Below are positions 14,801-22,019 of a DNA stretch of 32,652 bases, piece after piece (within the stretch, counting starts at the first letter, position 1; every line of letters begins with the position of its first letter). Below the pieces are notes generated by a model. That model worked only from the letters and a program-made list of their open reading frames with translations. It was not told the origin of the DNA and made no database searches. The position numbers and the translations under genes were made by a program. Source of the DNA: Deltaproteobacteria bacterium (GTDB lineage Bacteria > Desulfobacterota > Desulfuromonadia > Desulfuromonadales > JAAYDE01); the NCBI GenBank assembly GCA_017552515.1, contig JAFZPK010000110.1:1-32652 (forward strand), in the 5' to 3' direction.

Positions 14801-17112
14801 AGGCTCACGGTGTCCGGGAAGTGCGCTTCGTCGACGGCTATGCCGCAAGCGAAGCCGAAGCAATGGCGGAGCTGGGCAAGCTCCGGCATCCTGCCCCCGA
14901 GGCCGCAGGATCCGCGGACAACGAGCAGCCCCTGCCTCAAAAACCGGTCCCAGAGCCCGCAAGGCAGCTTTTCTCCTTCTCTTCCTCGGGAGACGAGCTG
15001 ACGCTTTCCGACAAAACGCCCCGTCCCTGGCACCATATCATGGCCAATCCTCTGGGATACGGCCTGATGGTCGCCAACGACGGTTCCGCCTCTTCCTTCA
15101 TGCAGAACGGCCAGCAAAACGGCATCACCCCCTGCGATACCGATTCGGTCTGTTCCCAGCTGCCGGGGCAGGTTTTCTACATCCACGACATGGATCGCAA
15201 CGAAACCACAACGCCCGGCTTTGTTCCCCTGCGCCAGGCGGGAGATTTCCAGAACACCTGGGGCGTGGGCTACGCCATCCAGCAGCATGAAACCGAAAAG
15301 GCGCGCATTGCCCTGACCCGTTTCGTCCTCCCGGACGAGCCCGCGGAACTGCTGCTGCTCAAACTTGAAAACCGCTCCGCGGAAACCGCGCGTTACCGGC
15401 TGACCCCCTACTTCCAGCTTCTGCTGGGCGAAACGCCGGTGGACACGCGCTCCCGCCTGAACACCGAAAAACGCGGGGATCTGCTACTGGCCTCCAATCC
15501 CGCAAACGACTTCTGGAAAGGCTGGGCCTTTGCCGCGGCAACCTTCAGGGTTTCCGCCATGGAAACCGTGCGTGCCCGTTTCCTGGGCGGCCACGATCTG
15601 GAAAATCCGGTCATGGTGACGACGGGCCTTTCCGCCCAAAACGCGCCTGATGACGGATTCCGCTGCTTTGCCCTGAGCGGCGAGGTCAGCATTCCGCCAG
15701 GGAAGACCATCGAAGTGGGTGTCCTTTTGGGACAGACCGCCACTCCCGAAGAGGCCGAAAAACTGGCAAGGGCCTTCTCCTCTGTTGAGGCAATGCGCCA
15801 GGCCCTTGAAAAAACCCGGGCCTGGTGGCGCGCCATGCTGGAAAAGGGGCAGGTCGCCAGCGGTGACGAAGCTGTGGACCGGCTGCTCAACATCTGGCTG
15901 CCCTACCAGGTGCTGGTCGCCCATCTGTGGGGACGGATAGGCCCCTACCAGCGCGGCGGCGCCTTCGGCTTCCGCGATCAGCTGCAGAGCGTTCTGGCCC
16001 TGACCCACACCCATCCGGAAATCGCGCGCAGCCAGATCCTGCTCAACGCCGCCCAGCAGTTTCCGGAAGGCGATGTTCTGCACTGGTGGCACCTGAGCTG
16101 GGAGGGCAAAACCGGCATCGGCATGCGCGGCAACGCTTCCGATCCGCATCTCTGGCTGCCCTACGTCGTCTGCCAGTATCTTGAAGATACCAATGATTAT
16201 GGCATCCTGGATGAATGCTCCCACTTCCTGGAAGCACCCGCCGGAGCGGCGGTGGTGGCCTCGCGCCCGTCCCGTGACACGGCGACGCTTTATGAACACT
16301 GCGTCCGCGCCATCGAGCTTGCCCTGCGGCGATACGGACCGCATGAGCTGCCGCTTCTGGGTGCCGGAGACTGGAACGACGGGCTGGATACCGCGGGCTT
16401 CAAGGGACGCGGTGAAAGCGGCTGGATGGGATTCTTCCTCTACGGGATTCTCAACAGTTTCGCGAAGGTCGCGGACAGGCGGGGCGACAACGAACGGGCC
16501 CGGGCGTACCGCGAGAAAGCCGCCCGTCTCAAAGAAGCCCTGGAACACATCTGGCGCGGCGATCACTATGTACGGCTCATCACCGATGACGGCAGGGAAT
16601 CCAACCGGAACGACGCGCTGATGGCAGCCTGGCCGATTCTCTCCGGCGCGGTCGATGCCGTCCGCGGCCGGGAAATCATGGCGGCGGCGCTCAGCACGCT
16701 GGAACGGGATCGTCTGGTGCAGCTCTTCGATCCGCCCTATACCGAAAATGACGACCTCTATCCGGGACGTCTGGCCGACTATCCCCCAGGTGTGCGTGAA
16801 AACGGCGGCCAGTACACTCATGGTGTCTCCTGGCTGGTAGATGCATTGCTGGTACTGGAGCAGAGTTGCAACAATGCCTCGCAAGCGGCTCATGACCACC
16901 AGCGCGCCGTTGATCTGTGGCGCAAAATATCGCCGCTTGCGCACACGGACGATCCGGAAGACATGCAGGTGTACGGGCTGCCTCCCCATCAGCAGACGGC
17001 AGATATCTACTATGCGCCGGCCTATAAAGGGCGCGGAGGCTGGAGCTGGTACACCGGCGCAGCCGCCCGCATGCTGTACGTGGGAAGAAAGCTTTTCGGC
17101 ACCCGGCGATAG
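11806..17112 (+). CDS. Multi-spanning membrane protein fused to a cellobiose-phosphorylase-like (GH94/GH36-type) domain
   Basis: A 1768-residue protein. Residues 1 to about 740 contain many hydrophobic segments, the last near 711-732. From about 745 it resembles the GH94/GT36 group (cellobiose and chitobiose phosphorylases, and the C-terminal part of cyclic beta-1,2-glucan synthases). It has two beta-sandwich-like modules (starting at GNGRYTVEISENGCGYSR and at NPLGYGLMVANDGS) and then an (alpha/alpha)6-barrel with AFGFRDQLQS, HWWHLSWEGKTGIG and GDWNDGLD (about 1522). The Asp in the last motif is the general acid in this family. I saw no glycosyltransferase-84 region such as cyclic glucan synthases have. 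The start at ATG 11806 follows AAAAAGGA. A role in making, trimming or recycling a beta-glucan at the inner membrane is inference. The activase gene follows 37 bp downstream. Confidence 0.8.
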   Translation: MNHSPLPQTTVTPLGNIMLFAGGTLAAAAAAWSAALGRHWFSVPACALCTLAALACFRQLFTQKRPPKNELCHHLLAAILLALAVDPQMVIWQVPKVWPEVLRITSLTGGFLILCLVLNTLRHTMTSADTPHPLETLALLVSPVLFNSLLMLSTPDQVAKLGAWWGASGLCALILGRTIILGLFNEVVGQLLSLLIIRRPIREFRLHALLIGAALLAAISPECALLGSSASLASWPKLAAIPAAIGASMLSQAGLWAQTFLLTGLIMDVFHHKKPTAYWGERHFWSGLGKGAVYALLFLGLIQVMALFVQVPLLKSILTFCPIPCAAVLGALSFPFFQTIVESFDGSEAFHRRVRRNYRDWSGMARGAVVGVGIALAVLVRLPSASSFGRFLFGAIVGIAAYAGVNLLRDLLRIRRKERSNLQTWRLYALGAILGGCAGGGLAWYVDAAQIQVLVAKFFKYTALFYPQAGMAVEDYVIYPLFSKWGAVNLGASPGAVRLFYNEALSGVINWSLAAPLFSVNIVLLNSLLQRSLAPLKGLFTRDGIIGVVEQTLRVLRWGLWMAPVIYSFLRMSPDPTWYNQDGAIRTVMATVQAWLLEPSAYRAWSLDLFLKMMTYDWLRILIWVDHMGLRVATLVNLSFVGFDILDEKAAHALGCSARTRCIPEGIRRFATWAPLLIPFYLPRGADWSYVWDTSAARAAELAATSWPPINYLLAAFIFLMALTGLTLALHRRAKASVSAPSPALAPPACHLLGNGRYTVEISENGCGYSRVFSGVRKGFELDLTRRPDDPLQWRGKFFYVTEKGKKDWWAASPGPSKTTVDTICTRPDPLTIVFERSHNGLRVISTVSLNPDQTLEYRSLRFINLEDRPRSLELASYQEFGLNNTDAYRRAPFYNFLHIGVRFNRPFTALLAQNRLNKTDHEDPTLRKMSGETAFHAIIPGEGITLLGYDDSRTDFLGRATALSPDALNRPPAHSPCDETLHYTFDPAASLRLGVELEAHGVREVRFVDGYAASEAEAMAELGKLRHPAPEAAGSADNEQPLPQKPVPEPARQLFSFSSSGDELTLSDKTPRPWHHIMANPLGYGLMVANDGSASSFMQNGQQNGITPCDTDSVCSQLPGQVFYIHDMDRNETTTPGFVPLRQAGDFQNTWGVGYAIQQHETEKARIALTRFVLPDEPAELLLLKLENRSAETARYRLTPYFQLLLGETPVDTRSRLNTEKRGDLLLASNPANDFWKGWAFAAATFRVSAMETVRARFLGGHDLENPVMVTTGLSAQNAPDDGFRCFALSGEVSIPPGKTIEVGVLLGQTATPEEAEKLARAFSSVEAMRQALEKTRAWWRAMLEKGQVASGDEAVDRLLNIWLPYQVLVAHLWGRIGPYQRGGAFGFRDQLQSVLALTHTHPEIARSQILLNAAQQFPEGDVLHWWHLSWEGKTGIGMRGNASDPHLWLPYVVCQYLEDTNDYGILDECSHFLEAPAGAAVVASRPSRDTATLYEHCVRAIELALRRYGPHELPLLGAGDWNDGLDTAGFKGRGESGWMGFFLYGILNSFAKVADRRGDNERARAYREKAARLKEALEHIWRGDHYVRLITDDGRESNRNDALMAAWPILSGAVDAVRGREIMAAALSTLERDRLVQLFDPPYTENDDLYPGRLADYPPGVRENGGQYTHGVSWLVDALLVLEQSCNNASQAAHDHQRAVDLWRKISPLAHTDDPEDMQVYGLPPHQQTADIYYAPAYKGRGGWSWYTGAAARMLYVGRKLFGTRR

Positions 17113-17149
17113 GCACGCCGCATAACGAAGGAGCTTAAAGAGAGAAAAT

Positions 17150-17917
17150 ATGGATGCTCTCGGTATCGATCTCGGCAGCCGGCAGATCAAAATCGCCTTC
17201 CTTTCGGAAGACACGATCGTCTGGCTGAAAAGTTTTGACACCATCCCGTTTTACCGCCAGTTCGGCCGGCTGGAAAACGGCGAACTGCGTCTTGACTTTG
17301 CCGCTGCCGGCATCGATACCGGGAGCGCCACCCTCACCGCCACCGGGTATGGCCGCAACATCCTGAATCTGGCCGGGGCGCGGATCATTCCCGAAATTCA
17401 GGCGCACTGCCACGGCGCACTGTTCCAGACCAAACTTCCGACCTTTACCCTTCTGGATCTGGGCGGCCAGGACACCAAGGTGCTCCGGGTCGAGAATGGC
17501 ATTCTGATCGATTTCCTGATGAACGACAAATGCGCTGCTTCCTCCGGGCGCTACCTGGAAAACATGGCGGCGGTCCTGGACGTTCCGCTGGAGGAACTTG
17601 CACGCCATGCCGCCCATCCCGTGGCCCTGAACGCCACCTGTGGCATCTTCGGCGAAAGCGAGCTCATAGGCAAAGTGCTGGAGGGACATCCGCTGGAGCA
17701 TCTGTGCGCCGGCGTCAACCAGGCGCTGGTGCGGCGCATCCTTCCCATGCTGCGTTCCTTTCCTCTGGATCGGCTGGTCATCACGGGAGGGGTTGCCCGC
17801 AACACCGCGCTGATGACGCTTCTGGAAGAAAAACTGGGCCTCACGCCATTCATCCCCGCCCATCCCACTCATAATGGCGCCATTGGCTGCGCGGTCTATC
17901 CCCACGAACACTTTTAA
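17150..17917 (+). CDS. 2-hydroxyacyl-CoA dehydratase-type activase (BadF/BadG/BcrA/BcrD ATPase family)
   Basis: A 255-residue ASKHA-fold ATPase like HgdC, which uses ATP to drive an electron into 2-hydroxyacyl-CoA dehydratases or benzoyl-CoA-reductase-like enzymes. Visible are the phosphate-1 motif GIDLGSRQIK (5-14), phosphate-2 LDLGGQDTK, the first iron-sulfur cysteine in MNDKCAASSGRYLE, the second in NATCGIFGESELI, and the adenosine motif VITGGVARN. The two cysteines, one per subunit pair, hold the bridging [4Fe-4S] cluster of the homodimer. Length is normal for the family. AAGGAG lies upstream of the ATG. The dehydratase subunits it would activate are not in the window; the neighbour is the phosphorylase fusion gene, 37 bp upstream, with which it may share a transcript. 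Oxygen sensitivity of this family points to an anaerobe. Confidence 0.88.
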   Translation: MDALGIDLGSRQIKIAFLSEDTIVWLKSFDTIPFYRQFGRLENGELRLDFAAAGIDTGSATLTATGYGRNILNLAGARIIPEIQAHCHGALFQTKLPTFTLLDLGGQDTKVLRVENGILIDFLMNDKCAASSGRYLENMAAVLDVPLEELARHAAHPVALNATCGIFGESELIGKVLEGHPLEHLCAGVNQALVRRILPMLRSFPLDRLVITGGVARNTALMTLLEEKLGLTPFIPAHPTHNGAIGCAVYPHEHF

Positions 17918-18318
17918 AACCGTTTTCTCGCCGACATGAGCCAAGATGTTTGCAAACTGCCAAAATCGTTGGCGCTTGTCTGGAAAACTTGTTTTCTTTG
18001 CCTGATTCTCTTAAGATGTTGCCATGGGTTATGAATACTTTGCGGGTATGCTTGCTCTCTTCTCTCATTTTATGAGGAAAGACTTGTAGGCATAAAAAAT
18101 TTGTACTATTCTGAATCAATATCTGTAGGCATTACAAGTTTTCAGCATTGCCTAATTTGTTTGTAATGTGACAATTTGATACCATTTTCCTCGCCAGGCT
18201 AAGGGGAGGAGAGCATCATGATGAAGTTGGTATGCTTCTTGCTGAAGATTTGGTTGTGACCTAATTTTTTATAAATGAAGCGTTTATCGGAAATTTTACA
18301 GGCTACGGGAGAAAGAAA
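17918..18318 (+). promoter_or_regulatory. A/T-rich intergenic region before the type I secretion genes, with repeated TAGGCAT motif
   Basis: This 401-bp gap has no credible gene and is much more A/T-rich than its flanks. TGTAGGCAT occurs at 18085-18093 and again at 18124-18132 (39 bp apart), and a near-inverse CATTGCCTA lies at 18146-18154. CTTGT (18083) and ACAAG (18134) bracket the two direct copies. Such spacing suits a regulator binding site. No standard -35/-10 pair with proper spacing stands out; TATAAA at 18270-18275 is a possible -10 about 44 bases before the start. Confidence 0.4.
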
Positions 18319-19719
18319 ATGAAAAACAATCGGAAAAAAACTATTCTTTACAGAGGGATCACCGCCGCCCTGCTGGGGAGTTTGGCCTGTTTTCCTCAAG
18401 TCTCAAGCGCCGCAACTGTGGCAGAAAGTGTGACAAACACTCTCGATTACGCCAAAACGCTGAAATCCATCCAGCAAAACCGGGAAGTCATTGTCCATGA
18501 ATTGCGCCGGGCAAAAGCTGGTTGGGGACCAAGGGTTGACCTCAGCGGAAGCACGGGAGCCAGCCGCTTGAGCGATACCACCTCCCGCTCCCTGGGGGGA
18601 GACAAGGACATGTACGGCTACAACAGCATCAGCGCGACACTGACCCAGCCGCTGTGGGACGGACTGGAAACCCGCGGCAGAGTCCGTGCCGCCCAGGCAA
18701 CCCTTGACTCCATGACCGAACGTGTGATGGACAATGCCACAACTATCGGCCTGGATGCCGTTATTGCTCATATCAACCTTCTGCGTCGTCAGGAAATTTT
18801 CCAGCTGGCCCAGAAAAATGTCGCGGAGCATGAAAGGATTCTGGCCGCCTCTCATGATCGTGTGAGCATGGGCGCCGATACGATGGCGGATGTTACCCAG
18901 ACGCAGGGCCGTCTGTCCAGGGCCCGTGCCAACCTGGTAGAAGCTGATGCTGCTCTGAAAGAAGCGCGGAACGCCTACGAGAAATTGACCGGCAAACCCG
19001 TTCCGGCCCATCTTGATCCTGTACAGAAACTGGCACCGGCTTACAGAAACGCGGATGAAGTTATCAAGGAAGCCAAAAACAGCAATCCCAAAATTATGGC
19101 CTATCAGGCTGATGTTCGAACCATGGTCGGCAACAAGGAAGTCGCCAAATCCGCGTTCCATCCCAAGATCAATCTTGAAGTTGGCCCGCGTTATGTCGAT
19201 CGGCACGGACCGGGAGACCGTTGGGAAAATGAATTCTCCGCTCTCGGCACCATGCGGTGGAACATCTTTAACAGCGGCGCGGATCTCGCCGAGGTCAAGG
19301 CTTCTACCGCCCGTATCTATCAGGCCCGTGAAGCGCTGTTCGAGGTAGTGGATGCAGTGGAGCAGGAAATTCGCGATACCTGGACCGGTTACCTGTCCGC
19401 CGAGGATCAGCTGAAGTTCTATCGCGAGGCCATCGACTTCAACACCAGAACCCGCAATGCCTATCAGGAGCAGTTTAACATAGGGCAACGCAGCCTGCTG
19501 GACCTGCTGGATGCCGAAACCGAATTGTTCAACTCCTCGACCCAGGCCGCCACGGCAAAGGGCAACGTGCTGGTCAACAACTACCGTCTGCATGCACTGG
19601 CCGGCCAGATGCTGCCACGTATGGGAGTTGACCCGGCGCTCTACGTCACCGACTATGACAAGAACGCTCATACCCAGGATGAAGCACTGCTTCCCAAAGA
19701 TGGGCCTTACGGAGAATAA
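18319..19719 (+). CDS. TolC-family outer-membrane protein of a type I secretion system
   Basis: A 466-residue outer-membrane efflux/secretion protein, the exit duct of a type I system. A signal peptide (about 1-32, ending VSSAAT) is followed by the two repeated OEP halves, each with long amphipathic helices: for example ETRGRVRAAQATLDSMTERV in the first, and FNIGQRSLLDLLDAETELFNS, a hallmark of the family, in the second. It most resembles the LapE/AggA-type TolC proteins that pair with LapB/LapC transporters, as here. GGGAGAAAG precedes the ATG. The ABC transporter follows 74 bp downstream, with a strong hairpin between. The C-terminal tail (after about 445) is charged and likely periplasmic. 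Confidence 0.9.
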   Translation: MKNNRKKTILYRGITAALLGSLACFPQVSSAATVAESVTNTLDYAKTLKSIQQNREVIVHELRRAKAGWGPRVDLSGSTGASRLSDTTSRSLGGDKDMYGYNSISATLTQPLWDGLETRGRVRAAQATLDSMTERVMDNATTIGLDAVIAHINLLRRQEIFQLAQKNVAEHERILAASHDRVSMGADTMADVTQTQGRLSRARANLVEADAALKEARNAYEKLTGKPVPAHLDPVQKLAPAYRNADEVIKEAKNSNPKIMAYQADVRTMVGNKEVAKSAFHPKINLEVGPRYVDRHGPGDRWENEFSALGTMRWNIFNSGADLAEVKASTARIYQAREALFEVVDAVEQEIRDTWTGYLSAEDQLKFYREAIDFNTRTRNAYQEQFNIGQRSLLDLLDAETELFNSSTQAATAKGNVLVNNYRLHALAGQMLPRMGVDPALYVTDYDKNAHTQDEALLPKDGPYGE

Positions 19720-19740
19720 ATTTCTCAATCGCTAAAGAGG

Positions 19741-19783
19741 AAAATATCTGGGAAAGATACAAAATCTTTCCCAGATATTTTTT
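19741..19783 (+). terminator. Perfect 18-bp hairpin with T-run between the TolC-like and ABC genes
   Basis: AAAATATCTGGGAAAGAT (19741-19758) is exactly complementary to 19764-19781, with a 5-base loop ACAAA. The 3' arm ends in a six-T run (19778-19783). This has the form of an intrinsic terminator, effective on the plus strand and, because of the A-run on the other side, possibly on both. It ends just before the GGAG ribosome site (19786-19789) of the ABC gene, so it should cut down transcript reaching the two downstream genes. Confidence 0.85.
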
Positions 19784-19793
19784 ATGGAGCAAA

Positions 19794-22019
19794 ATGAACG
19801 AAAATTCTTCCATGCCGTCGCCGCCTGCCGTGCCGCCGGTTGCCACAACACCGCTGGCCCCTTCCGATGTCGATTTCATGCCGCCATTGCTGCGCAGCAT
19901 ATCCACGCTGTTGCGGCTGCGCGGCAAAATTGTTTCATCGCAATTTTTGTTGGCAGGATTGGCCGGAACCGCACACATTACGCCTTCCGCCTGCCTGCTT
20001 TCGGCAAAACGAGCCGGAATGTCGGGAAAGATCATGCCAAAGCAGCACTTGCCGGACATTTCTCCGCTGACTTTGCCCTGCATTCTGTTGCTAAAAAACA
20101 ACAGCTCCTGTGTGTTGACCAAAATCACCAAGGATGAGGCGGAAATCATCACACCGGAGGCCGACGACATCACCCAGACTGTGCCCCTTGAAGAGCTGGC
20201 TTCAAACTATTCCGGCTATGTCCTTTTCGGCGCGCTCGAATCCCGCCTGGACAACCGGGCGGAAGAACTCAAACTGTCACACGGCAAAACCTGGTTTTGG
20301 GATGTCATCAAGCATTACGGCCCCATCTACCGGCATGTGGCGCTGGCCAGCGTCGTCATCAACCTGATCGCCGTGGCGACTCCCCTGTTTGTCATGAATG
20401 TCTACGACCGCGTGGTGCCCAACAATGCGATGGAAACGCTCTGGGTGCTTGCGGGCGGAATTTTCATAGCCTACCTTTTTGACTTTCTGCTGCGTACCTT
20501 GCGCAACTACTTCGTCGATCTGGCGGGACGCAACGCGGATGTGGTGCTTTCCAGCAAACTGGTGGACAAGGTGCTGAGCATGCGGCTGGATGCCCGGCCC
20601 GAGTCAACAGGCGCGCTGGTCAACAACCTGCGGGAATTCGAATCCGTACGGGAATTCTTCAGCTCGTCCACTTTGCTGGCCTGCATGGACCTGCCTTTTC
20701 TGGTCGTTTTCATGACCCTTCTCTTTTTCATAGGCGGCCCTATCGTGGTCATCCCCCTGCTGGCGATCCCCATACTTATCGGCGTTGGCCTGTTTCTCAA
20801 GCAGATGTCCAAGAGCGTTGCCGAACGCGGCTACCGCCAGAGCATGCAAAAAAATGCCCTGCTGGTCGAAATCGTCAACGGTCTGGAAACACTGAAATGC
20901 TGCCTTGCGGAAAAACGGATGCAGAGGTTATGGGAAGCGGTAGTCGGCCAATCGGCGGATCAGACGATCATCTCCCGCAAGTATACCAATCTGGCCATCA
21001 CCATTTCAGTGCTGACCATTCAGATGGTCACCGTCGCTACCGTTATTTGGGGCGTCTACCGAATCAAAAGTGGCGAGATGACCATGGGTGGGCTTATTGC
21101 CTGCAATATCCTCATCGGACGCGGCATGGCGCCCATGATGCAGATAGCCAGTCTTTTGACCCGGTTCCAGAATTCCCGTGTCGCCTTGAAGGCGCTGGAT
21201 CTGCTTATGGAACTTCCTTCGGAAAACCAGGATGAAAAGGCTCTGGCGGACTTCAGCACCCTGAAACCTTCTTTCAAGCTGGAAAACATTACCTTTTCCT
21301 ATCCTGGAGCCGCCTCTCCCACACTGTACGACATCAACCTGACCATCCGCCCCGGTGACCGGGTCGGCATTATCGGACGAATGGGATCCGGCAAAAGCAC
21401 GCTGGGAAAACTGCTGATAGGTCTGTACCAGCCTTCCCAAGGGACGGTGAAATATGGGGATGTGGATATCCGCCAGCTCTCCAGTGCGGATCTGCGTGGC
21501 AAAATCGGCTTCCTGCCGCAGGATGTCGTCCTGTTTTACGGCACATTGCGAGACAATATCGCCCTGGGCGATCCCGCCATCACCGACCATTTGATTCTGC
21601 GCGCCGCGACGTTGGCCGGCGTCAGCAACTTTGTCAAATCCATGCCGGCCGGGTTTGCTACCCAGGTCGGCGAACAGGGAAAATCCCTCTCCGGGGGTCA
21701 GCGTCAGGCAGTCGCCCTGGCACGGGCGCTGTTGCGGGATCCGGAGGTGCTGATTCTGGATGAACCCACCAGCAACATGGATGATGCGACCGAGCGCATG
21801 ATTCAGCGCCGTCTCAATGAAATTCTCCCCAACAAGACACTTATCGTCATCACCCATCGTCCCAGCATGCTGCAGATAGTCAATCGCATTCTTGTCATGG
21901 ACAATGGCCGGATCGTCATGGATGGTCCGCGTGATGAAGTTATCCGCCGTCTCCGGGAGCAAAGTACCGCTTCCAGTACCAGAAAAGGTATTCAACATGA
22001 CCAACAAGAGCGAGCCTGA
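19794..22019 (+). CDS. Type I secretion ABC transporter, LapB-like, with inactive C39-like domain
   Basis: A 741-residue inner-membrane ABC exporter of the HlyB/LapB class. The N-terminal region (about 28-150) matches the C39-peptidase-like domain (PLLRSISTLLRLRGK) but has Arg/Ser where the catalytic Cys belongs, so it should bind rather than cut the substrate. Six membrane segments follow (about 175-455). The nucleotide-binding domain has Walker A GRMGSGKST (about 527-535), Q-loop FLPQDV, signature LSGGQRQ (about 632), Walker B VLILDEPTS and switch His in ITHRPS. LapB-type transporters usually move large RTX adhesins or enzymes with a C-terminal signal. GGAG lies 5 bases before the ATG. The HlyD-family gene overlaps its last 23 bases. 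No candidate substrate gene is in the window. Confidence 0.93.
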   Translation: MNENSSMPSPPAVPPVATTPLAPSDVDFMPPLLRSISTLLRLRGKIVSSQFLLAGLAGTAHITPSACLLSAKRAGMSGKIMPKQHLPDISPLTLPCILLLKNNSSCVLTKITKDEAEIITPEADDITQTVPLEELASNYSGYVLFGALESRLDNRAEELKLSHGKTWFWDVIKHYGPIYRHVALASVVINLIAVATPLFVMNVYDRVVPNNAMETLWVLAGGIFIAYLFDFLLRTLRNYFVDLAGRNADVVLSSKLVDKVLSMRLDARPESTGALVNNLREFESVREFFSSSTLLACMDLPFLVVFMTLLFFIGGPIVVIPLLAIPILIGVGLFLKQMSKSVAERGYRQSMQKNALLVEIVNGLETLKCCLAEKRMQRLWEAVVGQSADQTIISRKYTNLAITISVLTIQMVTVATVIWGVYRIKSGEMTMGGLIACNILIGRGMAPMMQIASLLTRFQNSRVALKALDLLMELPSENQDEKALADFSTLKPSFKLENITFSYPGAASPTLYDINLTIRPGDRVGIIGRMGSGKSTLGKLLIGLYQPSQGTVKYGDVDIRQLSSADLRGKIGFLPQDVVLFYGTLRDNIALGDPAITDHLILRAATLAGVSNFVKSMPAGFATQVGEQGKSLSGGQRQAVALARALLRDPEVLILDEPTSNMDDATERMIQRRLNEILPNKTLIVITHRPSMLQIVNRILVMDNGRIVMDGPRDEVIRRLREQSTASSTRKGIQHDQQERA

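Noticed and set aside
15484-17244. 586-codon minus-strand frame opposite the phosphorylase domain
   Set aside because: Same reason: the plus strand encodes the conserved GDWNDG and HWWH motifs.
18403-19728. 441-codon minus-strand frame opposite the TolC-like gene
   Set aside because: No domain, antisense to a well supported gene.
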